From: Henningerozyma blattae CBS 6284
Taxonomy: Eukaryota; Ascomycota; Saccharomycetes; Saccharomycetales; Saccharomycetaceae
Direction of reading: 5' to 3'
Length of the DNA: 64,000 nucleotides
Assembly (NCBI RefSeq): GCF_000315915.1
Contig: NC_020189.1
Coordinates: forward strand, 868,001-932,000
The translations under genes were made by a program, and so were the position numbers. Each line of letters begins with the position of its first letter. Position 1 is the first letter of the stretch. This document shows positions 29,438-40,228 of the stretch, piece after piece. The notes under the pieces were generated by a model. That model saw nothing but the letters and a program-made list of their open reading frames with translations. It did no database searches and had not been told where the DNA came from.

Positions 29438-32400
29438 ATGGTGGAACAAGATACTCAACTGCATGCAAATGGAGATGCAGTTAAGAAGTCTGCTACAAAT
29501 AATACTACTGGAACAGCTGTAAATCCTACCTTAAGCAGAACTCCAGGGAAAAAGCATACAAACGAAACTCTGGCTTCGAAAGGTATAAGTAAAGAAAGCT
29601 TATCCACATCATTATCCTTGACTCCAGCTCCACCTGTTCCTGAGAATTCTAGTAAATCTGTAGCTGATACTCAAAATATTGGGTCTGAAGAAGTGACTAG
29701 AGAAGCTAAGGAAGCTTCCTATGTTGGTTGGAAACAAATCGGTAACTGGGAAGAAAAAGATACATTGACTGCTCAAGATGAATTGCTAGATTTAAACAGA
29801 GAAACTCTATTGGATAATGTTTTACCTGAAAGTTTATATGGTGATTGGTACCATGCAGTCGGTATTTTCTTTATAGGTGGGTTTTTATCCTTTGTCCTTG
29901 GTTATTTCAAATTTTCCATGGCTCCTGTATTTTTCGTTATGCTAATAACTTGTATCTTATACAGAACTTCTTCCAAGAAATATAGAGCTTCTATTAGAGA
30001 ATTGGTTCAAAAAGAATTTACTGTACAAAAGATTGAAAATGATTATGAATCTTTGGAATGGTTAAATAGTTTCCTTGACAAATACTGGCCAATATTGGAA
30101 CCTTCTGTCTCACAAATGATTGTTCAACAAGTTAATCAAACGTTGGCAACAAATTCAAGCATTCCAGCGTTTATTAAAGCCATTTGGATAGATCAATTTA
30201 CTTTGGGTGTTAAACCTCCAAGAATCGATATTGTAAAGACTTTCCAAAACACCGATTCAGATGTAGTGGTTATGGATTGGGGGATCTCTTTCACTCCTCA
30301 TGATTTATCCGATATGAATGCTAAACAAATGAGAAATTATGTGAATCAGAAAGTTGTATTGAAAATGAAAATGTTTGGTTTCACTTTCCCAGTTTCGGTT
30401 TCTGAAATTGCATTAAAAGCTCATGCCAGATTGCGTTTCAAATTGATGACACCTTTCCCCCATATTGAAACTGTTAATATTCAATTGTTAGATGTTCCAG
30501 ACATTGATCTTGTATCTTGTATATTTGGTGACTCTATTTTCAATTGGGAAATTTTTTCCATTCCAGGTTTATTGGGATTTGTTAAGAAAATGGCAAAGAA
30601 ATATATGGGCCCAGTTTTATTACCACCATTTTCCATTCAATTGAATATTCCACAATTGGTATCAGGTTCCGCTTTGTCAATTGGTGTTTTAGAAGTCCGT
30701 GTTAAGAACATTAAAGATATCAAAAGTTCATCTGATATAATGAGTGAAACTTTGGATCCATATTTGACATTCGAATCTAATGGTAAAGTTGTTGCCAAGA
30801 CAAAAGTTGTCAAGAATTCTTCTAGTCCTGTTTTCAATGAAGTATTACATATCTTAGTGGGTTCATATACTGATCCATTGTCTATCACTTTATATGATCA
30901 AAGAGATAAAATTAAAGATAAGATATTGGGTAGAGCTGAATATAACTTAAATTCCTTCCATGATAATAATAGTCAAAAGGGTTTATCAACCATGATTTTA
31001 AGAAATTCCAAGCCAATTGCCACTATGAATTTTGATATGCAATTCTTCCCAACTTTGGAAAAGAAAAAGTTGCCAGATGGTACTATTGAAGACTTCCCAG
31101 ATTTGAATACAGGTTTAGCCAAAGTTGTTGTCGAAGAAGGTCGTGGGCTTTGTGAAGTAGGTAAGAAGCTTAATGCTTATGTTGAAATTTATCTAGGATC
31201 AGAATTAGTAGCAACTACTGGTAAAGTTGAAAGTGCTGATACTTTCCAATGGAACGCAGAACATGAAGCTGTTATCTCAGATCGTCGTAAGACTAGATAT
31301 AGATTCTTGGTCAAAAACTCAGATGGCGAAACGATTGCCTCTACAGTTCAATCTTTGAATGATTTATATGATAGATCTGAAATCGATAAGAAATATATTC
31401 CTCTAAAGGACAGTCAAGGTGAACTGAAAATATCTTTGTATTGGAAGCCTGTGGCCTTGGATTTAGGTTCCAAGACTATTGCCTATACTCCTCCAATCGG
31501 TGTTGTTAGATTATTCATTAACAAGGGTCAAGATTTGAAGAACTTGGAAGCTATTGGTAAGATTGATCCATATGTAGTTATAGCGGTTAACGGTATTCCT
31601 AAAGGTAGAATTGATGAGAAACTAAATACTTTAAATCCTATTTGGAACCAATCTATCTATGTGGCTGTAACTTCTCCAAATCAAAAAATTACCATGGATT
31701 GTATGGATATTGAATCAGGTAGTGAAGACCGTTCTGTTGGTTCCTTTGATGTAAGATTGCCAAATCTATTCCAAAAGAGCGCAGACGATAGATACATTGA
31801 ATGTGTGGATGATGAGCCAAAGACTGGTCGTTTGGTTAGTAAGAAAGGTATTCGTGGTAGTATCACATATTACGCCTCCTTCTATCCAACAGTACCAGTT
31901 TTAACATTAGAAGAGGTTAATGATTTAACAAATATTACTAAGAAGCAAGCTCTTTTGAAAGAAAAAGCCGACTTATATGATAAAAAGAAGATGAGTAAAG
32001 AAGAATTAGCTAAAATGGAAAGGGAAGAAAGAGAACTAAAAGAACTTTCTGAATTATATAGTAATAAGATGAAATTAGATTTAGATGAGCTATTACAATA
32101 CAATTCGGGTGTTCTTGCAGTTTCCGTTCTAGATGGTGAATTACCCCAACCAAATTTATTTGTACAAGCATTTTTTGATTCAAATGGTCACTCTCGTTTC
32201 ACAAGTCCAAGAATATCTTCAAGAACAATTAAAACAGGTTGGACTGGTGATGTTATGATTAAAGAATTGGAATGGTCTGTTACAACTTTTAGAGTTGTTA
32301 AAAATAAGAGTAGTAACAGAGCTGCTGATTGTGCTTGTGAGGTTTCATTACCCACAGTACAATTGGTAAAAAACTGCTACAAGAAACCATCTATCCTTTC

Positions 32401-33094
32401 GTTAACTGGTTCAGGAAGTGCCAAATTAATGGTTCAAATCTCTTGGTTCCCAGTATCTGCTTCTAAACTACCGCAATCAGATTTGATTACAAATAGTGGT
32501 GATTTAACAATAAATGTTTTGAACGCTGAAAACTTAATTTCTGCTGATTCAAATGGGTTCTCTGATCCTTATTTGAAATTCTATTTGAATGAAGGTGAAA
32601 ATAATTTCTTCAAGACAAGTACCCAAAAGAAGACATTAAATCCAGTATGGAATGAAAGTACACAAATTCAAATTAATAATCGTGTTAATGATTATTTAAA
32701 TATTAAAGTATGGGATTGGGATGCAGCCAATACTAATGACTTGATTGGTAAGGCAGTTGTTCCATTATCTAAAGTTGACCCAGAAAAAGACACTACGTTA
32801 GATGTTCCAGTTGTTGGTCCATCTGGTGAAGATGGTGGTGTTTTACATTTGTCATTCTCTTTTACACCAAGATATACTATCAGTGTCAATAAAAGAGAAA
32901 CTAAAATCAGTGAAAATTCTGGTAAAGGTATAAGTAGTGGTGTTAAAGCTGGTTCTTCAGTTGTTGGTGCAGGTGTTAAGGCTGGTACCACTGTTGTTGG
33001 TGCAGGTTTAGGAACTGTTGGTAAAGTTGGTAAGATTGGTAAGGGTTTATTCAGTAAGAAAAAAGGTGAAGCGAAACCTGATTCAGAAAAATAG
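29438..33094 (+). CDS. TCB2: Tricalbin, ER-plasma membrane tether with SMP and C2 domains
   Basis: The 1218-residue protein has tricalbin architecture: a cytosolic N-terminus, a hydrophobic hairpin at about residues 139-178, a lipid-transfer SMP domain at about 200-400, and a series of C2 domains starting near 412, 558, 687, 889 and 1020 (for example SGDLTINVLNAENL with downstream FSDPYLKF and NPVWNE in the last). It ends in a Gly/Lys/Val-rich tail. Tricalbins hold cortical ER to the plasma membrane and move lipids between them. Position after TOP2 matches TCB2 (YNL087W); the convergent OST3 neighbour matches TCB1 (YOR086C). This gene therefore represents the ancestral TCB1/TCB2 locus, and the TCB2 name is the less certain part. 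Confidence 0.88.
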   Translation: MVEQDTQLHANGDAVKKSATNNTTGTAVNPTLSRTPGKKHTNETLASKGISKESLSTSLSLTPAPPVPENSSKSVADTQNIGSEEVTREAKEASYVGWKQIGNWEEKDTLTAQDELLDLNRETLLDNVLPESLYGDWYHAVGIFFIGGFLSFVLGYFKFSMAPVFFVMLITCILYRTSSKKYRASIRELVQKEFTVQKIENDYESLEWLNSFLDKYWPILEPSVSQMIVQQVNQTLATNSSIPAFIKAIWIDQFTLGVKPPRIDIVKTFQNTDSDVVVMDWGISFTPHDLSDMNAKQMRNYVNQKVVLKMKMFGFTFPVSVSEIALKAHARLRFKLMTPFPHIETVNIQLLDVPDIDLVSCIFGDSIFNWEIFSIPGLLGFVKKMAKKYMGPVLLPPFSIQLNIPQLVSGSALSIGVLEVRVKNIKDIKSSSDIMSETLDPYLTFESNGKVVAKTKVVKNSSSPVFNEVLHILVGSYTDPLSITLYDQRDKIKDKILGRAEYNLNSFHDNNSQKGLSTMILRNSKPIATMNFDMQFFPTLEKKKLPDGTIEDFPDLNTGLAKVVVEEGRGLCEVGKKLNAYVEIYLGSELVATTGKVESADTFQWNAEHEAVISDRRKTRYRFLVKNSDGETIASTVQSLNDLYDRSEIDKKYIPLKDSQGELKISLYWKPVALDLGSKTIAYTPPIGVVRLFINKGQDLKNLEAIGKIDPYVVIAVNGIPKGRIDEKLNTLNPIWNQSIYVAVTSPNQKITMDCMDIESGSEDRSVGSFDVRLPNLFQKSADDRYIECVDDEPKTGRLVSKKGIRGSITYYASFYPTVPVLTLEEVNDLTNITKKQALLKEKADLYDKKKMSKEELAKMEREERELKELSELYSNKMKLDLDELLQYNSGVLAVSVLDGELPQPNLFVQAFFDSNGHSRFTSPRISSRTIKTGWTGDVMIKELEWSVTTFRVVKNKSSNRAADCACEVSLPTVQLVKNCYKKPSILSLTGSGSAKLMVQISWFPVSASKLPQSDLITNSGDLTINVLNAENLISADSNGFSDPYLKFYLNEGENNFFKTSTQKKTLNPVWNESTQIQINNRVNDYLNIKVWDWDAANTNDLIGKAVVPLSKVDPEKDTTLDVPVVGPSGEDGGVLHLSFSFTPRYTISVNKRETKISENSGKGISSGVKAGSSVVGAGVKAGTTVVGAGLGTVGKVGKIGKGLFSKKKGEAKPDSEK

Positions 33095-33559
33095 ATTAAA
33101 CTGTAGAGCATTTTACTAATATCTACAGTAATTTTTCAAGATAATCGATAAAAAAATTTGTTATGTTCTTTTTATATTTTTATTTTCGTTTCTTTTCGAC
33201 TATTAATTAATACCAAACTTTAAGTTTATTTTTTTTTCTTTATTTTATTTCTTTTCCCCTATCTGTTTTGGAGCACTTTTTTTTCCCTCTCAATATATAT
33301 AATTGATAATACTTTTCTCGTATATATTATGATGGTGATAATGACTTTTCCCTTTGTACTAAAAAGTTTTATATAATTATTTTATGTAACCACAACTGAC
33401 ATTAATAAGTCTAATAATTATTTATCTATATAAAAAAAAAATAAAAAATAACGTTAACTTTGTTTTTTAAACTTTGTTTTTAGTTTTATGAATGAATATG
33501 TTGTTAATTTATTTAGGGATTAAAATATAATTTCAATGTTATATAGAATAGAAATCTAT
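33095..33559. other. Convergent intergenic region TCB2/OST3
   Basis: The region holds two 3' ends, with T-rich and TATA-rich DNA suited to bidirectional polyadenylation. I see no gene. Confidence 0.5.
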
Positions 33560-34606
33560 TTAATGGAAAAGGAATTGAGTTAAGGAACGTAAAGGATATG
33601 GGTAACCTACATTCTTCATCTTGAAAATATTTGTCAAACCAGTGAATACCATGTAAATAGCAATAGCCAATATGATTGAAACACCGGCTTTAACTTTAGT
33701 AGCATCATCTGGTTTAGAATAGAAATAATCAATCTTGGGAACTCCCATGGTCAATCCAACTACCAAGATACTAAATAGCCCATAAATAACACCCAATACT
33801 TGAGTTTCAATGGCAAATTGGTTTTGAGTTTCACGTTCTAAGAAATATAATATACCACCATCTTTACCAACACCAGCTAATTGTGGATGTTTAATTTGAT
33901 TAAACATAAACCCACCCAACATTAAAATGATGAATGCAACACAACCAATGCCCCATAATAATCTCATCTTTAGAACTTTCAATAAAATATCACCATGTCT
34001 CTTAGCCACGAAAATAATGACAAAGGCAGAAATACTAGTAATGATCACAGATGCCCAATCAATTGGTTCATGATAAGCAAATTCATTAATCTCCATATAT
34101 CTCTGTACAGCATCAATGGTACGAGTAACATGCTCTTTACCTTCACCATCAAAGTTAATTGATTGGAAATCCTTGGTACTACCATTTGGGGTAAATAGCA
34201 TTATACGTGGCACATGTGTGATTTCATAATAAGTAAATATTGGTGGTAAATTGTTGGTGTCCTTAACATCGGCCTTAGCAAAGAATAAATTCTTAGTACC
34301 ATCCAAAGTCTTACCATCTGGATGATCTTGGAACCATGATGCAGCCATATTAGCAAACATTGGTTCGAATTCTAAACAATTGGCACAATTGACATTTGGA
34401 GAAGTAGCAGTTAATAGTAAAAGTATATATGAGTTTTCACGAGGACCCCTTAAGATCTGTTCAAATTTTTGGTCTTGTAATGAAATAATTTTATTGGATG
34501 TTTTCGAAGAGGCCTTCAACAGTTGCTTATCAGAATAAGCAAATGTCGACAAAACCTGAAACAAGGTGAGAAACAACACTAGAAATATAGACTTGCAATT
34601 GGCCAT
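33560..34606 (-). CDS. OST3: Oligosaccharyltransferase subunit Ost3 (thioredoxin-like)
   Basis: The 348-residue product has a signal peptide (about residues 1-23), a lumenal thioredoxin-like domain with the redox motif CANC at 74-77, and four C-terminal membrane segments, the known plan of Ost3/Ost6 (Ost3 is 350). It associates with the OST complex in the ER and holds nascent chains through mixed disulfides so that slow N-glycosylation sites are used. OST3 (YOR085W) is convergent with TCB1 in S. cerevisiae, exactly as here, which supports OST3 over OST6. Confidence 0.9.
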   Translation of the reverse strand: MANCKSIFLVLFLTLFQVLSTFAYSDKQLLKASSKTSNKIISLQDQKFEQILRGPRENSYILLLLTATSPNVNCANCLEFEPMFANMAASWFQDHPDGKTLDGTKNLFFAKADVKDTNNLPPIFTYYEITHVPRIMLFTPNGSTKDFQSINFDGEGKEHVTRTIDAVQRYMEINEFAYHEPIDWASVIITSISAFVIIFVAKRHGDILLKVLKMRLLWGIGCVAFIILMLGGFMFNQIKHPQLAGVGKDGGILYFLERETQNQFAIETQVLGVIYGLFSILVVGLTMGVPKIDYFYSKPDDATKVKAGVSIILAIAIYMVFTGLTNIFKMKNVGYPYPLRSLTQFLFH

Positions 34607-35481
34607 TATTAATGTATTTCTTTATCGAGGGGAGAATGTCTTTGACTATTTTTTTTTCAAACCTTACTATTACCCAGCTTAGCGCTTTCACAATTGATAT
34701 CACCAGTAATTGTTATAAAAAAAAGTTTATCCCTTTTTGATATTATTGGCAAAATTTGACCTTTATCCCCATATAATAACCTAGGCAAACGTTAATAAAA
34801 CATCGCTTTTTAACTTTCTCTAATAATAGTAGTCTTACTCCAAAATGTTTCACGAAATGCGTTAACTTAGTACTGAAATTTCATTGAAATTCATAACTAA
34901 TTTTGGACCGGGTAATAGTCAAAATCGTCCGAAATCAGTTTATTGGATAATTTGAATTGAAAGTGTTTGCCGATGGAAAAGCAAGTTGGAAAAAAGGTTA
35001 ATTTGGATTCAGTGAATTATAGCAACTGGAAAAGAAAGTCTCTGGGGAAAATATCAACGAAGGTTGGTTTTTTATTTAATTCACATAGATTTATACTTAA
35101 GTAAGCAGAACTATAGTTCAGCTATCAGAAACAGACTGGCTAAGGCATCTCAGGTGGTAGGATACAAGACGTACACTGCAAAGACATCAATTGACCAAAC
35201 GACCTTTTTTGATTGAATTGTTATTGATCAATTTTGTATAAAATTTTCTTTTTCCAATCCCATAAATATATACAATTCATTTTGGATAATCATATTATTT
35301 TTTATTTAAGGAAACACGATATACATTTAGATATATATACAGCTTTGAATTCTGGGGTAACCTTTGACATTTTAAAGTGTATTTGGAAAAGATAATAAGA
35401 ATTTGCAAAACTAGAAAAAATAAAAAAAAAGAGTTTTACCCGAAAAATAAAAAGAAATAACGTTTTGTTTACATTGAAATC
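34607..35481. other. Divergent promoter region OST3/MKT1
   Basis: An 875-base gap where S. cerevisiae chromosome XIV has SNN1. I see no Snn1-like sequence. A 43-codon ATG frame at about 34974-35105 has no recognisable similarity. The remainder is AT-rich promoter DNA. Confidence 0.45.
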
Positions 35482-38181
35482 ATGCCAATTAAATCATTAG
35501 AAACTTACCTGTTTGAAAGAGGGTTGGTCAGATCGTATCCAATTGAGGCATTGAAGAACGCCACACTAGGTATTGACGTTAACCATTATATTTCAAGATT
35601 ATTGACAAATAAACGAGAACAATTTTTGGATGCCATTGGTGGCATGCCAACCAGTTTGAAATTATATTTGGAAAGTGATTTGAAGATCTTTGAAGAGTAC
35701 AATATCACACCTGTTTTTGTTTTCAATGGGTCTATGATTTCGAATCAGAAGGATACTTCTGGGGTTTATCCATCTTCAAATGGGAATACAGGAGGTAATT
35801 CTAATTTGAACTTGAATTCAAACACTTCAAACAACAGTGGTACTAATGTGGATCCATTGGGCAGTCAAGGTCCTAAAACAGTTAGAGACTCGGTACTATC
35901 TCAAAGACATAGAGCTTGGACTTTATGGAACAATTTGCTGGCTAGTAATCAGCAAACTTATATTGATCAACCTATACAACCACAAGAACCTTTCAGATTC
36001 AATACTGCCATTGATACAACAAGATTCTATGGGGATTTAATCAAATATTTCATTGAAAATGGTATCATCTATCAAGTGGCTCCATTTGTGTCTTGGTGTC
36101 AATTGGCCTATTTATTGCGTAATGAGTATATTGATGCTATATATGGTCCAACAGATTGTTTGATGTTAAAGAGTACAACTAAATTCATCCTAGGTATGGA
36201 ATTCCCAAATAAAGAATTTAGATTCATTGATAAAAGTAAGATTTTAAAAGAATTCAATTGTACTCATGATGAATTTGTTGATATTTCTATGGCAGTTGGT
36301 AATTCTTTACAGCCAACTACTTTACCACCTTTACAAATTTATCCAATCCATCAATTATTTGATGTTGCATTAGAAATGGTTTTAAGTTCTGCAACAAATT
36401 TTTATGCTTATCAATTATCAAATCCTTTAAAAAATGAAAGCTCTGTTTACATTGAAAAATATCAAAAGGGTCATGCTTCATTAAGATTTATGCCTGTCTT
36501 GAAGGATTCTGGGAAAGTAGAAGTTTTTATCGATGAACAATCAAAAACTAAAAATAATGATGAAAATAATAATAATATTAATAATCCTTCTTCCAACTTA
36601 AATGCAAATCAATCAATTACGTCATCATCATCTACTAATAATCCTTCCATAAATACTAATTCTTCAAACCCAAATTCAAGTCCAAATGATAATAAGGTAA
36701 CTACAAGTAGTAACGCTACCAATAGCTCATCGACTGCTACTAATAGTAACAAATTAACTCCTCAAGAACAAGAAAGTATTGATGTCACTTCATTGGGCGA
36801 ATTCAATCAAATTCCAAATGATGTCCATGATTTTATTGCACAAAAATTACCACATGAATACTATTTCTATAAATCAATTGGTATTATCGATGGTCGTCTT
36901 TTAGATGTTATTACTACTGGGTTTTATCCAGAAGAATCTCCTTTAGATGGTGGTTCTACAAACTCATATAGATCTTTGGTTAAATTATCTGTTGATGCTT
37001 TTAAGAATTTTGAAATTAATCTTTTAACTCAATCAATTAATAGATATTACCAAATCAAACCAATAAAGCAAATTAAATGGTTTGCTCCAGAAGACCCTGT
37101 ATTATTAACTAATAGAATTACGCCATCCGTATTTGACACAATCAATCATTTGGTCGTTAAGACTGGCAGTAATCAAAACAAGAATACTGTTGGAGATGAT
37201 GCTACAAAAGAAGGCAAAGAATCTAACTCTAATGATGAAACTTCTAATGATCAAAAGTTTCAATTAAGTAGTCTGATTAATATATTGGCTTCATCTAAAG
37301 ATTTAGCAAAGGATTTCATCTCTGATGACGTATTATTCTCTAAAAAGGTTCCAGATGAGAATAAATTATCTTCACCATTTGATTTATTATCAACAAATTA
37401 TTTGAGAACTTTATACCTCTTAGAATTTCTAGAATTTGATTTTAGCAAGAGAATTTTAAAACCAACTAAATGGGGGGAAATATTATTAAAGTTGAATGAT
37501 CTAAATATTTCCGAGAAATATTTTGAACCAATTTTGATCTTATTAGTTTTCTTAAAATTAAATGTTTTAAACTTATCAGATGATACTCAACCATCAATTC
37601 CATCAGCATTATCTCAAGTTACGTTACGTTCTTATCCTCTAGAATCCTCATATATTTTATTGATTACACGTATATTAACTTTATTCCAAATTGAGCAAAA
37701 GCCTTCTCATTATCATGGCCCAATTGACAAAAAGACTTTAGTCTTTAGAGATCATTTGGACTTTGTAAAAGTTAACTTGAAAGAACTTTATGAAGCTGTA
37801 ACTATTGCTTCTTTAACTTCTGGAGAGTTTTTAAGATTAAACATGGATGATAATGCATGGAGAAATAAGATTGTAGGTGATTTGCCGTTCAAATCAAGTT
37901 CTCCAAACACTATTATGGCTATGATGTGGGAATTTTTCTTGCAAAAGTTCCTTCATAATGGTAACGCAAAAAATGATGCCTTAACTTTAGTCACCACTGA
38001 ATTTAATACTTATAGATCTACTCCAAATCTTGAAGGGCAATTTAAGAATTCTTTAGAATTTTTAGAACAAGTCAGCTCTGTTTTCAATGAATTATTGAAA
38101 GTCGGTTTGGTTACAGAAAATAATACCAAGCTTTTATCAAATGCTGTTGAATTCGCCAGAACTGTCTTAGAGAGCAACTAA
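35482..38181 (+). CDS. MKT1: Mkt1, post-transcriptional regulator with XPG-like domain
   Basis: The 899-residue product starts MPIKSLETYLFERGL, the conserved Mkt1 N-terminus, with an XPG/FEN-like N-region (GIDVNHYISRLL) and I-region (APFVSWCQLAYLL near residue 200) and the long Mkt1 C-terminal domain. S. cerevisiae Mkt1 is 830 residues; the extra length is Asn/Ser-rich inserts near 95-125 and 355-430. Mkt1 binds Pbp1 and regulates mRNAs such as HO and nuclear-encoded mitochondrial transcripts; its alleles affect many quantitative traits. Nuclease activity is not expected. Position between TCB2 and END3 matches YNL085W. Confidence 0.93.
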   Translation: MPIKSLETYLFERGLVRSYPIEALKNATLGIDVNHYISRLLTNKREQFLDAIGGMPTSLKLYLESDLKIFEEYNITPVFVFNGSMISNQKDTSGVYPSSNGNTGGNSNLNLNSNTSNNSGTNVDPLGSQGPKTVRDSVLSQRHRAWTLWNNLLASNQQTYIDQPIQPQEPFRFNTAIDTTRFYGDLIKYFIENGIIYQVAPFVSWCQLAYLLRNEYIDAIYGPTDCLMLKSTTKFILGMEFPNKEFRFIDKSKILKEFNCTHDEFVDISMAVGNSLQPTTLPPLQIYPIHQLFDVALEMVLSSATNFYAYQLSNPLKNESSVYIEKYQKGHASLRFMPVLKDSGKVEVFIDEQSKTKNNDENNNNINNPSSNLNANQSITSSSSTNNPSINTNSSNPNSSPNDNKVTTSSNATNSSSTATNSNKLTPQEQESIDVTSLGEFNQIPNDVHDFIAQKLPHEYYFYKSIGIIDGRLLDVITTGFYPEESPLDGGSTNSYRSLVKLSVDAFKNFEINLLTQSINRYYQIKPIKQIKWFAPEDPVLLTNRITPSVFDTINHLVVKTGSNQNKNTVGDDATKEGKESNSNDETSNDQKFQLSSLINILASSKDLAKDFISDDVLFSKKVPDENKLSSPFDLLSTNYLRTLYLLEFLEFDFSKRILKPTKWGEILLKLNDLNISEKYFEPILILLVFLKLNVLNLSDDTQPSIPSALSQVTLRSYPLESSYILLITRILTLFQIEQKPSHYHGPIDKKTLVFRDHLDFVKVNLKELYEAVTIASLTSGEFLRLNMDDNAWRNKIVGDLPFKSSSPNTIMAMMWEFFLQKFLHNGNAKNDALTLVTTEFNTYRSTPNLEGQFKNSLEFLEQVSSVFNELLKVGLVTENNTKLLSNAVEFARTVLESN

Positions 38182-38477
38182 GAAATATCAAAAGCTAAAG
38201 TAAATTATATATTATTATGATTATTATTACTACTATTATTATTATTATGCATACAATATAAAGACATATTTGATGAAAACTCCAAAAAATATATATATAA
38301 AATAAAAAAAAGTCTAAGAAATGAACAGTGGAGATAAGCTACCAGTATTATTTTTTTGTTTTATGTAAACTGAAATTAAAAGAACTGAAAAACATGTAGA
38401 AACGTTCCCTTAATCTGATAGTTCAGTTAAATCTTTCTATATAGAAGTGTATACATAACCGACTGTAAATATTTTAG

Positions 38478-38509
38478 TGAAAAAAAAATCCTGAGGGGAT
38501 TTTTTTCAT
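38478..38509. terminator. Hairpin in the convergent MKT1/thioesterase spacer
   Basis: TGA9TCC and GGAT7CA form an inverted repeat around a short loop (TGAGG). It lies between two converging 3' ends (38181 and 38627). It may act in 3'-end formation for one or both genes, though yeast termination does not need hairpins. Confidence 0.3.
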
Positions 38510-38626
38510 TACACCATTTAGATTCTAATATATACTGCATTTTGTTCTTTTATTCAATAAAACTAAATAAAAAAAATATTTGATGTTTTATAGCTATTTT
38601 AAGAGATCTAAGGGAAAAAAATAAAA

Positions 38627-40228
38627 TCAGCCAATGATACTTTCAACATAGGCTGCCATATCAAGCACTCTCCTCCTTGCCTTAATGTATTGTACCATTT
38701 CATCATAAGTTTCTGGCATAACCATCATATATTTACCTTTAGCAAGTTCCTTAGCAGCATCTGCAGTTTCACAACTAGCTAAGGTAACATTAGTTGATGA
38801 TTCTAATGGAACGTAAAAGGAGAAAATAAAATTACCAGATTTTTTTAATTTACTACTTTGTAACTCTTGAACCCAAGTACCAACTTTAACTTGAACTAAA
38901 GTACCAGGTTGTTGTAAGAAATCATTCAAACCAAGCACATATTTACTATTTGTTAAAATAGATTTAGGAAGTTCTGCAATCACCTCAGAATCTTCAGTTT
39001 CATTTAAAATATTGCTTACTTTACTTGAATCAATATATACTTGTTCAGTATACACCACAGTGGCTTCCATATGAAGAATGGATCCAACAGGTACAGGTGT
39101 CTTAAAAGTTGTCGAATCTAAAGAAGTGAATCTTGGAAGAGCATGTGAAAAAGCTGCTGCTGCACAATATGCTAATTCGAAAGTCTGTCTCATCAAATAC
39201 CCACCGAAGATCATATATGAATGCCTATTTCTATATTGTGGTTGCATAAACATTGTTGATTGGACTGTTGTACTTTTCATTGGAATAACATCAGAGGGCT
39301 TGAATTTCATTTTCGAAAGCTTTTTAGAGGCACTCCATAATTGGTGAATAATCTTACTTTCTTCTGATGTTGGTGGGTTAATTGCTAGATTAGTTGATCT
39401 TGTATCCAATTTCTTGGCAGCAATTCTTGATTCTGCTCTTTTATAATCTCTCCATTCTTTTTCATTTAATGGTAGTAATTTATTAATAGCAAGAGATTTG
39501 TGAGTTTCTGGGTTTCTAGCAACAAATGTGAAGGATGCAGTTAAAAAGATATCATCATCTTTCAAGTCACTTTCTTTTAGATCAGCTGGGAAATCTTCTG
39601 TGGATGCTCTAGCAGTAATAGCAATCTCCATTGAAGATCTACCTGTATAAATGACTGAGCCTGATAATACAACGTTTACATCCGCGATTGATTGAATATG
39701 TTTTAATAGATACATTCTATCCACTGATGCAGTCACAATCATTGGTTCTACCGGAGCAGTATGTTGATAAGCAATTTTACCAGCTAAAGAATCTAAATCT
39801 TGAAACAACTGGCCCATTCTTATTCTACCCCCAGCACTGACGTAAAAATCGGCAATTTTAGGATCATTTTTAAAGGGTAAGACAACATAAGCAAATGAAT
39901 CTTCACGTGTCTTTTCAATGATTGGAGCTGTTATAACCTTGGTATACATATAAGAATCAATCACTTTTCCCTCACTTAATTGTTTATTTTTTTCATTTAG
40001 GGCATTTAGCCAAGTGGCTTTGAAATTTTTGCTTGTATTTGCTACACGTTCAAATTCTTGATATTCTGTTTTTGTAGTAGTTAAACTATCTGGCCTAGAG
40101 TGTAAATCTTCACCAGATTGTAAAAGTAGTCTAGCGTTATTGCTAAAATATTTCTGTTGTTTAAGTAAGCTTGGACTTTCATTTAAGAGACCCCTAATAG
40201 TAGATTTCTTCAGAATATTACTATACAT
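38627..40228 (-). CDS. Mitochondrial acyl-CoA thioesterase, ACOT9-like double hotdog
   Basis: The 533-residue product has a basic, Ser-rich N-terminus like a mitochondrial presequence and two HotDog thioesterase domains. The first is near residues 110-250 (GGRIRMGQLFQDLDSLAGKIAYQH) and the second near 330-480 (MIFGGYLMRQTFELAY, then TFKTPVPVGSILHMEATVVYTE). These motifs are characteristic of ACOT9-type acyl-CoA thioesterases, which hydrolyse acyl-CoA to free acid and CoA in the mitochondrial matrix. I cannot name a S. cerevisiae ortholog, and nothing like it lies between MKT1 and END3 there. It may be an ancestral gene lost from Saccharomyces. Substrate length is not predictable. Confidence 0.8.
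   Translation of the reverse strand: MYSNILKKSTIRGLLNESPSLLKQQKYFSNNARLLLQSGEDLHSRPDSLTTTKTEYQEFERVANTSKNFKATWLNALNEKNKQLSEGKVIDSYMYTKVITAPIIEKTREDSFAYVVLPFKNDPKIADFYVSAGGRIRMGQLFQDLDSLAGKIAYQHTAPVEPMIVTASVDRMYLLKHIQSIADVNVVLSGSVIYTGRSSMEIAITARASTEDFPADLKESDLKDDDIFLTASFTFVARNPETHKSLAINKLLPLNEKEWRDYKRAESRIAAKKLDTRSTNLAINPPTSEESKIIHQLWSASKKLSKMKFKPSDVIPMKSTTVQSTMFMQPQYRNRHSYMIFGGYLMRQTFELAYCAAAAFSHALPRFTSLDSTTFKTPVPVGSILHMEATVVYTEQVYIDSSKVSNILNETEDSEVIAELPKSILTNSKYVLGLNDFLQQPGTLVQVKVGTWVQELQSSKLKKSGNFIFSFYVPLESSTNVTLASCETADAAKELAKGKYMMVMPETYDEMVQYIKARRRVLDMAAYVESIIG

Noticed and set aside
34974..35105. 43-codon ATG frame between OST3 and MKT1, where SNN1 would be
   Set aside because: The product does not resemble Snn1 and has no other support.
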